Source: Methanocalculus sp. MSAO_Arc2
Lineage (GTDB): Archaea; Halobacteriota; Methanomicrobia; Methanomicrobiales; Methanocorpusculaceae
Direction of reading: 5' to 3'
Length of the DNA: 41,478 nt
Assembly (NCBI GenBank): GCA_003838065.1
Contig: QZAC01000184.1
Coordinates: 1 to 41,478 of the forward strand
Shown here piece after piece: positions 1 to 7,962 of the stretch (within the stretch, counting starts at the first letter, position 1; every line of letters starts with the position of its first letter). A model generated the notes under the pieces. That model saw only the letters and a list, made by a program, of their open reading frames with translations. It had not been told where the DNA came from and did no database searches. The position numbers were made by a program, and so were the translations under genes.

Positions 1-625
1 GGACTGTAACTCAACCACACCACCTGCATGGATTATGCCGCCTAAATATCACCAGAGGAACAGGAATCCAAACCGAAGTTCTTTCGTACCTGAAGTACAA
101 GCCAGTCATTTGTTTGGGGATGTCTCATCATTCCCAAACAACAGAGAGGAGTATAGCGACCCGGTGAGGGAGAACGGCACCTGAAAGATCATGCCAGATA
201 CCAACCCGGGCGCAATTGAAATTGGATCATTACGCCGTCAATTGGAAGAATCAGTATGTTTCGCACCTGCGCACTGTGCTTAGGCTGTGAAAAAAACCTC
301 TTCCAACAAGCTGGCAGTATTTTCCATAGAGAAGGTGAAGACAAAACAAAAAAGAAAGCCATGCCGATGACACAAGGCCAGTACGGAGGGCTTCGTCATC
401 CGCCAGATACAGCCAGAGATATCCCATGCCATTGGTTTAGCCTCATCCACAATCCTGTCAGATCATAAGGTACAGATCAATTGTGCCTGCACCAGCCAGA
501 CAGGTTTTCTCCGTTCTCCTTTTCATATTTGTTTTCGGAATAGACACAGGGATCCAAATATTTCGTACATCATTCTTATTCTTGCAAAACAAACAGAGTA
601 TCAAACTTCAGGAGACCAGATAGAG
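1..625. other. leading stretch without a recognisable gene
   Basis: No reading frame here looks like a conserved protein. The longest ATG frame (256-468, 70 codons) has no recognisable motif and no ribosome binding site. Short open stretches in other frames between about 240 and 560 could be an old, decayed gene, but I cannot identify it. The segment holds a strong hairpin at 110-141 and, near 555-565, an AT-rich TATA-like patch that could be the promoter of the downstream DtxR-type gene. Confidence 0.5.
110..141. repeat. 13-bp inverted repeat (hairpin), loop 6 nt
   Basis: The left arm TTGTTTGGGGATG (110-122) and right arm CATTCCCAAACAA (129-141) are complementary at 12 of 13 positions, and the mismatch would be a G-U pair in RNA. 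The loop is TCTCAT. No T-run follows, so it is not an ordinary U-tract terminator. It could be an operator, an mRNA structure or the end of a lost mobile element. Confidence 0.55.
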
Positions 626-685
626 ATGCACCATCATCGTCAGAAAAGGCAAGGTTCTATACAGGGCAGGCACAGAGGATGTACC

Positions 686-1120
686 GTGAATAACCTCTCA
701 CGAAAGGCGGAAGATTACCTGGAGGCGATCTATAGGATCACATGTGATAAGGGATATGCACGAACAAAAGACGTAGCCTTCGAACTTGGGGTCCGGCCCT
801 CCACTGTTGTAGAAATGTTTCGGAAGCTCCATTCATATGGCCTCATTGAATACAGGAGATATGAAGGAGTTGTCCTCCGTCCCGAGGGCGAAAAGATCGG
901 AAAAGCAGTTCATCTCCGCCACGAGACGCTCAAGGAATTCCTTCTCCTCCTCAAAGTACCTGAACGGATCGCTGAGGATGATGCCTGCTTTATGGAGCAT
1001 GAACTGCATCCCGAGACGATCCAGCAGATCAGAACCCTTCTCGACTGCCTATCATCTGAACCGGATGCAGCAGCCGTTCTCAAACGCCACCTCACAGCTG
1101 CCCGCCTCTCCCGGACCTGA
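686..1120 (+). CDS. DtxR/MntR-family metal-dependent transcriptional regulator
   Basis: A 144-residue iron- or manganese-sensing repressor. The N-terminal winged helix (about residues 5-65) contains the recognition segment VRPSTVVEMFRKL. The dimerisation and metal-binding half follows. Candidate metal ligands are Asp10, Glu13, His79 and the Cys101-x-x-Glu104-His105 set, which resembles the Cys-x-x-Glu-His of DtxR more than the Glu-x-x-Glu-His of MntR. There is no C-terminal SH3-like domain, so it is the short type. I chose GTG at 686 because AGAGGAT sits just upstream and homologs begin with a similar LSxKxEDYLEAI segment. An in-frame ATG at 626, with AGGAG 11 nt upstream, would add 20 basic, low-complexity residues. 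It is followed after 45 nt by a permease gene it may control. No operator was identified. Confidence 0.88.
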   Translation: MNNLSRKAEDYLEAIYRITCDKGYARTKDVAFELGVRPSTVVEMFRKLHSYGLIEYRRYEGVVLRPEGEKIGKAVHLRHETLKEFLLLLKVPERIAEDDACFMEHELHPETIQQIRTLLDCLSSEPDAAAVLKRHLTAARLSRT

Positions 1121-1165
1121 GGCAATCTTTTTCTCTTTCGTCTCCCAGATAAGAATGTATCTCCC

Positions 1166-2944
1166 ATGGATACCGGTATTATTCTCGTTGGAATCGTACT
1201 TGCGATAACGATCATCCTCTTTGTCAGCGATCGGGTCAGAATCGATCTCGTTGCGATCCTGGCAGCCATATCCCTTGCATGGCTTGGCATCATCACGCCT
1301 ATGGAGGCGATCTCAGGATTTGCATCCAACGCAGTCGTGGCGATGGCATCGGTGATGATCCTGGGCTATGGCATTGAGAGAACAGGTATCACCTCACGTC
1401 TTGCCAATGCTATTATCCGGTATGCTGGCAGGAATGAACAGCGAGTCAACACCATCATCGGCATGACAGTCGGCCTCTTCTCCTCGGTGATGCAGAACAT
1501 CGGATCTGCAGCTCTCTTCCTCCCGGCGATGAGGAGAATCAGCAAACGGACGAGGATCCCTGTATCACGCCTGATGATGCCGATGGGATTTGCCGCAATT
1601 ATGGGAGGGAGCATCACAATGATTGGTTCAGGTTCATTGATTGTCCTCAATGACCTCCTCATTCAGGCAGGGGAAGAACCCTTCTCTCTCTTTGCTGTCA
1701 CTCCAATTGGCATTCCCCTCCTTATTTGCGGTGTTTTGCTCTTTACCATTTTCGGACACAAGATCCTCCCAAAAAAGGAAGAAAAGCCCCCGGGGCCGAC
1801 CGTTGCCGAGATATGGGGAATCGATCACCCAATCCGTACCTGCACACTCCCTCCCTCCTCGCCTTTTGTTGGGAAAACCCGTGAAGAAGCGTTCTTTAAG
1901 ATCCGATATGGTCTTGACCTCCTTGCCGTCAGTATCTACAGGGACATTGTCGTTGCACCCTCCCGCTCGATCCGGCTTGAGCCAGGACAGGAACTTGCGT
2001 TCCTGGGATCAGAAGAAGGTTTTAACCGCTTCATCGAGGATTCGGGATGCATCCCTACCGGAGAGAAGAGCAGGTTAAAAGAGATCCTGGATGGCGAGGG
2101 GTTCGGGTTTGCCGAACTGACCATTCGGCCCAAGTCATCACTCATCGGCAAGACCCTGCGCGAGATCGGATTTCGGCAGAGGTTCTCAATTGAGCCGATC
2201 GTCCACCTGAGCGGTGAGACCGAAACCCGTGCAGACTTCTCAGACATTCCCTTTTCAGCAGGAGATACGATTGTTGCTTTCGGTGCCTGGGACACGCTCA
2301 GGCTGCTTGCCGGGAACCGGGACATTATCCTGCTCACCCACCCGGAGGGAGAAGAAGTGCGTCATGGGAAGGGGCGTCTGGCCGTCCTCATATTTGGAGG
2401 AGCACTGGCCCTTACCATGACCGGTGTTCCCCTTTCCCTTGCGCTCCTCACCGGTGCTGCAGCAATGATTATCACCGGCGTTCTTGCGATCGATGAAGCA
2501 TACCGTGCCATTGAATGGAAGACTGTCGCACTTATCGCAGGACTGATCCCACTTGGAATCGCAACGGAAAAGAGTGGCGCGGCTGCACTGGTTGCCGAAT
2601 CCTTTACAGAAGCCCTTGCCGGGACCCATCCTCTCATCGTAATGGCTGCTGTGGCCATCCTTGCAACCATACTTACCCTGATCATCTCAAATGTAGCAGC
2701 AACGGTCCTTCTCGTCCCGCTTGTGATGCTTACCGGTGCCGGGACCGGGGTTGATCCCCGTGCACTTGCCCTGCTGGTTGGAGTATGTGCTTCAAATTCC
2801 TTCATACTCCCGACACACCAGGTGAACGCCCTCCTGATGGGACCGGGGGGCTATAACACAAAGGACTTCCTGAAGGCCGGGAGCATCATGACAGTTGTCT
2901 TCATTGTCATCGCCACAACACTCATTTATCTCCTCGTCGCATAG
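1166..2944 (+). CDS. SLC13-family (DASS/CitMHS-like) permease with two RCK_C (TrkA-C) domains
   Basis: A 592-residue inner-membrane transporter. Hydrophobic helices fill residues 1-205 and about 400-592, and a soluble insert between them carries two RCK_C-type modules (around residues 225-295 and 305-385, with repeated xLxPGxxLAFLG and FSAGDTIVAFG strands). This is the architecture of SLC13-type ion-coupled transporters for sulfate, dicarboxylate or other anions, where the RCK_C modules are thought to gate by ligand. The substrate cannot be read from sequence. It sits 45 nt after the DtxR-type regulator and 16 nt before the sulfur-metabolism gene, so sulfate or another sulfur oxyanion is a reasonable guess only. 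No clear Shine-Dalgarno sequence precedes ATG 1166, and translation may be coupled to the regulator gene. Confidence 0.85.
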   Translation: MDTGIILVGIVLAITIILFVSDRVRIDLVAILAAISLAWLGIITPMEAISGFASNAVVAMASVMILGYGIERTGITSRLANAIIRYAGRNEQRVNTIIGMTVGLFSSVMQNIGSAALFLPAMRRISKRTRIPVSRLMMPMGFAAIMGGSITMIGSGSLIVLNDLLIQAGEEPFSLFAVTPIGIPLLICGVLLFTIFGHKILPKKEEKPPGPTVAEIWGIDHPIRTCTLPPSSPFVGKTREEAFFKIRYGLDLLAVSIYRDIVVAPSRSIRLEPGQELAFLGSEEGFNRFIEDSGCIPTGEKSRLKEILDGEGFGFAELTIRPKSSLIGKTLREIGFRQRFSIEPIVHLSGETETRADFSDIPFSAGDTIVAFGAWDTLRLLAGNRDIILLTHPEGEEVRHGKGRLAVLIFGGALALTMTGVPLSLALLTGAAAMIITGVLAIDEAYRAIEWKTVALIAGLIPLGIATEKSGAAALVAESFTEALAGTHPLIVMAAVAILATILTLIISNVAATVLLVPLVMLTGAGTGVDPRALALLVGVCASNSFILPTHQVNALLMGPGGYNTKDFLKAGSIMTVVFIVIATTLIYLLVA

Positions 2945-2960
2945 ACGAGATTGATCGCCT

Positions 2961-4325
2961 ATGATCATCCAGCAATTTTTCATCCCGGGCATTGCTCACA
3001 GTTCGTACATTGTCGCCGGGAATAAAACCTGTGCGGTCATTGATCCGGCACGCGATGTCGGACGATATATTGATGCCGCAAAGGAGATGGGTGTTACCAT
3101 AACCCATATCTTTGAAACGCACCTGCATGCAGATTTCATCTCAGGCCACCTGGATCTGGCTGATCTGACTGGAGCGACAATCTATGCGCCAGCTGCCGGG
3201 AACTGCGCATTTCCCCACACACCGCTTTCGGAAGGAAATGTTATTGAGCTTGAGGACATGCAGTTTTCCGTAATCGAGACCCCAGGCCACACACCGGAGC
3301 ATATCTGCTATATCGGAACCGATATGGCCCGTGGAGAGACGCCAGTCGCTCTTTTCTCAGGCGATACCCTCTTTGTGGGAGATGTCGGAAGGCCCGATCT
3401 CTTCCCCGGAAGAGCAGAGGAACTCGCGTCCTCTCTTTACGACAACCTGCAGAACAAGATAATGAAGCTTCCTCCGGAATGCGAGATCTATCCAGCACAT
3501 GGAATGGGATCTCTCTGCGGGCGGGCGATGGCAGCAAAGAGGACAAGTACGATAGGGTATGAGAAAAAATACAATTATGCCCTCCTGATCAAGTCCCGCG
3601 AAGAGTTCATACACGCTCTTACAAGCGATATGCCTGCCGCACCCGACCATTTCGCCCGCTGCTCCGAGATTAACCGGAAAGGGCCTGTCCTGATGCGCAA
3701 ACTGGCACAGCCAGCCCCAATTGATCCAAAGCGGTTCCTTGACCGGGTACAGCAGGGTGCTACCCTTCTTGATACACGAAGCTACCCGGCATTTTCAGGC
3801 CTGCATATTCCAAAATCCTGGCATATTGACCTCTCTGGCAATTTTGCAACACAGGCAGGATGGATTTTGCCATCTGACCGGGAGATCCTCCTCGTCGTCG
3901 AGGAGAGAAGGCAGGCTGAAGAAGCAGCACTCCAGCTCAGACGGGTCGGGTTTGACCAGATATCCGGGTTCCTTGGTGGAGGGATGCTTGTCTGGGGCAG
4001 TGCAGGGATGCCGATTGCCCGTGTGCCGGTCATATCCCCAGAAGAGGCAAATGAGATGGTCAGATCAGGAAGTGCAACCATAATCGATGTCAGATCACAG
4101 GAGGAATGGGACATGGCCCATGCAGAACATTCGATCCATATCCCCTGGCATGACCTCAGGACACGGCATTTTGAACTTGAGTCAGCAGATCAGTACATCG
4201 TGATGTGCAAAGGCGGCCAGCGTGCAAGCATCGCCGCATCAATTTTGAAAATGCATGGGTTTGCACATATTATGAACCTCGGGGGAGGCTATACTGCATA
4301 CCAGCGGGCAGGGTTTGCCCCCTGA
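2961..4325 (+). CDS. MBL-fold hydrolase with two rhodanese domains (persulfide dioxygenase/CstB-like)
   Basis: A 454-residue cytoplasmic protein. The N-terminal metallo-beta-lactamase domain has the ETHE1-type metal motif HLHADFISGH (residues 54-63), PGHTPEH, SGDTLFVGDVGRPDL and AHGMGS. Two rhodanese domains follow (about 255-350 and 360-454). Only the second has a catalytic loop, CKGGQRA, with Cys416. The first has VVEERRQ where the cysteine loop should be, as in Staphylococcus CstB, a persulfide dioxygenase/sulfurtransferase. ETHE1-type enzymes oxidise persulfides with O2, which is puzzling in a strict anaerobe, so a sulfur-transfer or hydrolytic role is possible. It lies 52 nt upstream of two YeeE/YedE genes, which supports handling of imported thiosulfate or sulfane sulfur. 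Confidence 0.9.
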   Translation: MIIQQFFIPGIAHSSYIVAGNKTCAVIDPARDVGRYIDAAKEMGVTITHIFETHLHADFISGHLDLADLTGATIYAPAAGNCAFPHTPLSEGNVIELEDMQFSVIETPGHTPEHICYIGTDMARGETPVALFSGDTLFVGDVGRPDLFPGRAEELASSLYDNLQNKIMKLPPECEIYPAHGMGSLCGRAMAAKRTSTIGYEKKYNYALLIKSREEFIHALTSDMPAAPDHFARCSEINRKGPVLMRKLAQPAPIDPKRFLDRVQQGATLLDTRSYPAFSGLHIPKSWHIDLSGNFATQAGWILPSDREILLVVEERRQAEEAALQLRRVGFDQISGFLGGGMLVWGSAGMPIARVPVISPEEANEMVRSGSATIIDVRSQEEWDMAHAEHSIHIPWHDLRTRHFELESADQYIVMCKGGQRASIAASILKMHGFAHIMNLGGGYTAYQRAGFAP

Positions 4326-4377
4326 CACATGAGGTATACCAGGTGATGTATGATTTAAAAGAGCTGGAGGTACTCAT

Positions 4378-4902
4378 ATGATTGAATGGCTCACAATGGG
4401 AACATGGTCTCCCTATATCGTCGGTGCCGGGATCGGGATCCTTATCTGGACAGCGTTTCTCTTCTCGGACAGGCCGCTTGGCTGCTCGACTGCGTATACA
4501 AAGACTGCCGGCATGGTAGAAACGGCGGTATCACGGAAAAAGGCCAAATCAATGCCATACTACCAGAAGTTCACACCAACCGTTGACTGGCAGTGGATGC
4601 TGATCATCGGGGTGTTGATCGGTGCATTCATCTCAGCATACACATCAGGCATGTTCAGCGTCTTCACCGTGCCTGCCGTCTTTGCCGCTGAGTTTGGGAC
4701 GGATCCGATCTTCAGGTTCATCATTGCGCTTATCGGCGGTATCCTGATGGGACTTGGAGCCCGCTGGGCAGGCGGCTGCACCTCTGGCCATGGAATTTCC
4801 GGGACACTCCAGCTCTCACTTGCAAGCTGGGTTGCAGCCATCTGTTTCTTTGCAGGAGGCATCCTGACAGCAGGCCTGATCTATGGATTTGCATTTTTCT
4901 GA
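4378..4902 (+). CDS. YeeE/YedE-family sulfur transporter, first half protein
   Basis: A 174-residue membrane protein with about five hydrophobic segments. It carries the family hallmarks GCSTAYTKTAGM near residue 35 and GARWAGGCTSGHGISG near residue 130. The cysteines in these loops are those thought to relay thiosulfate through YeeE/TsuA. The canonical transporter is one chain of roughly 350 residues. Here it is split into two consecutive genes, and this is the N-terminal half. GGAGGT at 4365-4370 is a good ribosome site for ATG 4378. The next gene follows closely. Confidence 0.88.
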   Translation: MIEWLTMGTWSPYIVGAGIGILIWTAFLFSDRPLGCSTAYTKTAGMVETAVSRKKAKSMPYYQKFTPTVDWQWMLIIGVLIGAFISAYTSGMFSVFTVPAVFAAEFGTDPIFRFIIALIGGILMGLGARWAGGCTSGHGISGTLQLSLASWVAAICFFAGGILTAGLIYGFAFF

Positions 4903-4915
4903 AGTGGTGAGTTCA

Positions 4916-5473
4916 ATGGCATTTGAAACACTCAGATCAAATAAGAAGGCCCAGATAGTCCTTGGCCTCGGATCAGGTATTGTGTTTGGATTTCTCCTCC
5001 AGAAGGGCGGGGTGACTGATTACGGCGTGATCATTGGCCAGCTCCTCCTCACCGACTTCACGGTCGTGAAGATAATGCTCTCTGCTGTTCTTGTCGGGAT
5101 GATCGGCGTGTATGCAATGAAGGCTGCAGGCATGGTCAGGCTCCACTATAGAGTGGGATCGGTCGGTGCGACTGTTCTTGGGGGGCTTATTTTTGGAGCA
5201 GGATTTGGGATCCTTGGATACTGCCCGGGCACTGCAGCAGGCGCAGTTGGTTCAGGGGCCGTCGATGCGCTCATCGGGATGATTGGAATTGCTATTGGGG
5301 CCGGAATATTCGCTCGCCTGTATCCCCGGCTCGACCGGACAATTCTCAATCGAGGTACCTTTCCTGCAGAGACAATCCCGGAATTACTCGGGATCAGGCC
5401 GGGATTTGTGGTTGCGATTGTTTCGGTGCTGATCATAGGTATATTCTACCTGCTTGATCTCATCGGAATGTAG
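4916..5473 (+). CDS. YeeE/YedE-family sulfur transporter, second half protein
   Basis: A 185-residue membrane protein, partner of the preceding gene. It has GFLLQKGGVTDYGVI near residue 30 and GYCPGTAAGAVGSG near residue 105, matching the C-terminal half of single-chain YeeE proteins, including its conserved cysteine. I start at ATG 4916 because GGTGAG lies 5 nt upstream, 13 nt after the first half stops. An in-frame upstream ATG at 4883 would overlap the first gene by 20 nt. The two proteins probably form one thiosulfate or sulfane-sulfur uptake unit feeding the adjacent rhodanese enzyme. Confidence 0.88.
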   Translation: MAFETLRSNKKAQIVLGLGSGIVFGFLLQKGGVTDYGVIIGQLLLTDFTVVKIMLSAVLVGMIGVYAMKAAGMVRLHYRVGSVGATVLGGLIFGAGFGILGYCPGTAAGAVGSGAVDALIGMIGIAIGAGIFARLYPRLDRTILNRGTFPAETIPELLGIRPGFVVAIVSVLIIGIFYLLDLIGM

Positions 5474-5567
5474 GTTCTTCTGATGAGAAAACCAAAATAC
5501 TGACATTTTTATCATCTGTTAGTAGAAATATCACTGTAATGCGTGTTTCGTGGTGAGGATCTATACC

Positions 5568-6671
5568 ATGAATATGCCCGATAGGACACCCACAATAGTA
5601 TTGTTGATGATCATCGCAACTCTGGGACTTATATGGGTTGCAGGAGTTGCAGGCGATGAAATCATCCTTTTTCTTACCGCCGGAGCCGAAGTGTTTGCGA
5701 TCATCCTCATTGCAGTTCTCGCCCACCTCAGTATCTCACGAACAAACCTCAGGCCGGTTGTTATCTTCCTGACCATTGTAATCCTGGGAATCCTGGCGAT
5801 TTTTTCTTTTGGATATGCAAACGCTGAGACTCTCATGATCGAGAACGCAGCCGGAGATCCGGACATCACCCTGAGCATGATCGTCTCACTACTCCTTTCA
5901 TTCATTTTCTGGCTGGCCCCTCTGATCTTCTATGACAGGAGAATACGAGAACGAATCAGCCTGTACATTCCCATCAATCCTGATGATTTTGTGCATACAA
6001 CAGCACTCGTCCTGATAAGCGGAGCATCCCTGCTGTTCATGCTTCCCCTCCTCATCCTTGGAGAGCCTCCACTGCTTCTCCTTGCCGGTCAAATCGATGC
6101 GCCAGAGAGTTTCATTCTCGCACGTACAGAGCTGTACCGGCTCATGTGGGCTATTCTGGGATCATTTCTTGCTGTTGGATACCTGACACGGAAAACACTT
6201 GCAGAGAGCATCCGGCGCCTCGGGCTTGCATTCCCAACACCTCGCTGGGCTGTGATCGGCGTCCTTGCGGGCTTCTTTTTTGTGCCGGTACTCTTTGGGC
6301 TCAACTGGTTGACAGGTGCAGTATTTACACAGTTGGGCTGGCCATTAACTGACGAAGCTGCGGTAATTCTTCTTTTTGCTCCTTATATGACTCCTCTTGC
6401 AGCTATTGCCGCTTCAATATCTGCGGGCTTTGGGGAGGAGCTTGCCATGCGGGGCGTTCTCCAGCCACGATTTGGGATCATCATCGCTGCACTCGTTTTC
6501 ACCGCAGCCCATGCCCTCCAGTATGGATGGGATGCGCTCATTGGAGTATTCATTGGAGGATGCCTCTTTGGGATCCTCAGGAAAAGAACCGATACCCTGG
6601 TCGCGTGTCTTGCGCACGCGACCTATAACATGACCATCTTCTCGCTGTATATGCAGGGAATTCTTCCCTGA
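5568..6671 (+). CDS. CPBP-family (CAAX protease/bacteriocin-processing-like) intramembrane metalloprotease
   Basis: A 367-residue polytopic membrane protein. Seven or more hydrophobic segments precede the catalytic core, which has the EExxxR motif (Glu290, Glu291, Arg295 in GEELAMRG), FTAAHALQYGWD and LAHATYNM, the histidine and asparagine motifs of CPBP (ABI) proteases. Start ATG 5568 has GGTGAGG at 5552-5558. An in-frame GTG at 5550 lies within that ribosome site and is less likely. The substrate is unknown. The gene sits 94 nt after the sulfur transporter and ends facing the mevalonate operon. Confidence 0.88.
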   Translation: MNMPDRTPTIVLLMIIATLGLIWVAGVAGDEIILFLTAGAEVFAIILIAVLAHLSISRTNLRPVVIFLTIVILGILAIFSFGYANAETLMIENAAGDPDITLSMIVSLLLSFIFWLAPLIFYDRRIRERISLYIPINPDDFVHTTALVLISGASLLFMLPLLILGEPPLLLLAGQIDAPESFILARTELYRLMWAILGSFLAVGYLTRKTLAESIRRLGLAFPTPRWAVIGVLAGFFFVPVLFGLNWLTGAVFTQLGWPLTDEAAVILLFAPYMTPLAAIAASISAGFGEELAMRGVLQPRFGIIIAALVFTAAHALQYGWDALIGVFIGGCLFGILRKRTDTLVACLAHATYNMTIFSLYMQGILP

Positions 6672-6694
6672 AAAATGAAATGAAGGTGATCGCC

Positions 6695-6735
6695 AACGAC
6701 ACATGGCCAAAGCATTGGGCACGTCGTTCTTTCTT
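6695..6735. terminator. possible terminator between convergent genes
   Basis: Arms AACGAC (6695-6700) and GTCGTT (6723-6728) can pair and are followed by CTTTCTT. The position between two convergent genes fits a shared termination region. The stem is short and the internal pairing weak. Confidence 0.3.
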
Positions 6736-6780
6736 CCCGGCCGTTTCGGTTCAGATCGGAGTGCGACAGGCTGGTGAACA

Positions 6781-7962
6781 TTATTCAGTTGCTACCCGGA
6801 CACATGCTTCAAGTGTCCCAAGCCGGGGGAGAACACCACACATCGTCGGAAGATAGGAAAACGCCTTGCCTGAGTTTGTCATCACCGAACCAAGCCGATC
6901 TGTAGCCGGGGAGACAACCATACAGGTGTCTGCATATACATGCGCACCTGACTTCTCTATGGCAGCGGCCAGATCATGGTGTTCTTCGATCATCTCCTTT
7001 GATGTAAACACAAAAAAATCCATCTTCACCATCTTCCCGGCCAACAGCTCCGCAACTCTTCTGAGTTCATCTTCCGAGAGATGAGGGCACCCGATGGCAA
7101 CCGCATTTACTTCGATATCGGAATAAACCGAGAGGACATCTGAGGTTGGGATCGTGATCGCTTCCAGCTTCCTGTCAGATATTGCATCACGGAAGAACGG
7201 CAGCCGTGACTCGGGAGTGATATCCTCTACATGAAAGAGAGCAACCGCCCCTGTTGCCGCCATCGCCGCCCCAAGGGCTTTTAAACTGTCACGGTTCCCC
7301 CTGATCCCCCGAAAGAGTGGAATCCTGTTGCCTGCGATTTTTCCAACAAGATAGCCGAGCGCACCATACTCTGAAATGCCCCATTCGTGTGCAGCCACCG
7401 GATCGTCTACCTGGATGACGATATCCGGGAGCCTGTTTTTCATAATATGCAGACCGTACTCAGGAGTCTTTCCTATCAATGCAGAAGCAAGGGCAGATGG
7501 CCCCCCTTCACGATTCGTCCGTGCACCGATAACTGAGTTGGCATAGGAGACTGCGGACGATTCTGACCAGGCAAGATGATCACCATACGACACGATCCGG
7601 TGATAGTAGGGGGTGCAGGTACATGAGAGCTGAATGCCAAGTCTCCTATATGCGTCAAGGATCTCCTGCTGTCTTCTGGCAAACGCCTCATCAATCCCCA
7701 TCTCTCTCCATGCATCCCTGGGCATCCCGATCGGGTTTAAGAAGGCAGGGACAACCGCACGGGCATTCAATCCAGAGAGCCATTCAAGACCGGCATCTCC
7801 GATCGTTTTGTATGACGCTCCTGAAACCTGCACACTCGAAACAGGGATCAGCCGCTCAGCATCATAGACCTTCCCAAGAGCGATTAATATCTCAAGCATC
7901 ATCCTACGTGTCTCTCCATACTCCCCTGATAGAATCTCTTCATCAGATCGGTCCAGCTCCAT
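6781..7962 (-). CDS. aconitase X catalytic (large) subunit, probable phosphomevalonate dehydratase large subunit
   Basis: A 393-residue protein of the AcnX catalytic family (formerly DUF521). The N-terminus (ExxxDEEILSGEYG type) and the LSCTCTPYY and SSAVSYANSVIGARTN segments are typical; the latter carry iron-sulfur and substrate residues. In archaea this subunit, with a small DUF126-type partner, dehydrates (R)-mevalonate 5-phosphate to trans-anhydromevalonate 5-phosphate in the modified mevalonate pathway. The neighbours UbiD and UbiX supply the next step, which strongly supports that role over proline-analogue dehydration. The start at 7962 overlaps the upstream stop as TAATG and matches family N-termini. 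An in-frame ATG at 7974 has no usable ribosome site. The small subunit is not in this window. Confidence 0.9.
   Translation of the reverse strand: MELDRSDEEILSGEYGETRRMMLEILIALGKVYDAERLIPVSSVQVSGASYKTIGDAGLEWLSGLNARAVVPAFLNPIGMPRDAWREMGIDEAFARRQQEILDAYRRLGIQLSCTCTPYYHRIVSYGDHLAWSESSAVSYANSVIGARTNREGGPSALASALIGKTPEYGLHIMKNRLPDIVIQVDDPVAAHEWGISEYGALGYLVGKIAGNRIPLFRGIRGNRDSLKALGAAMAATGAVALFHVEDITPESRLPFFRDAISDRKLEAITIPTSDVLSVYSDIEVNAVAIGCPHLSEDELRRVAELLAGKMVKMDFFVFTSKEMIEEHHDLAAAIEKSGAHVYADTCMVVSPATDRLGSVMTNSGKAFSYLPTMCGVLPRLGTLEACVRVATE

Noticed and set aside
256..468. 70-codon ATG reading frame in the leading segment
   Set aside because: No ribosome site, no recognisable motif and unusual composition; the frames around it are broken. 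It could be decayed DNA but not a supportable gene.
910..1329. Long antisense frames over dtxR, the permease and many other genes
   Set aside because: They mirror codon bias of the real genes on the other strand, lack ribosome sites and show no family motifs.
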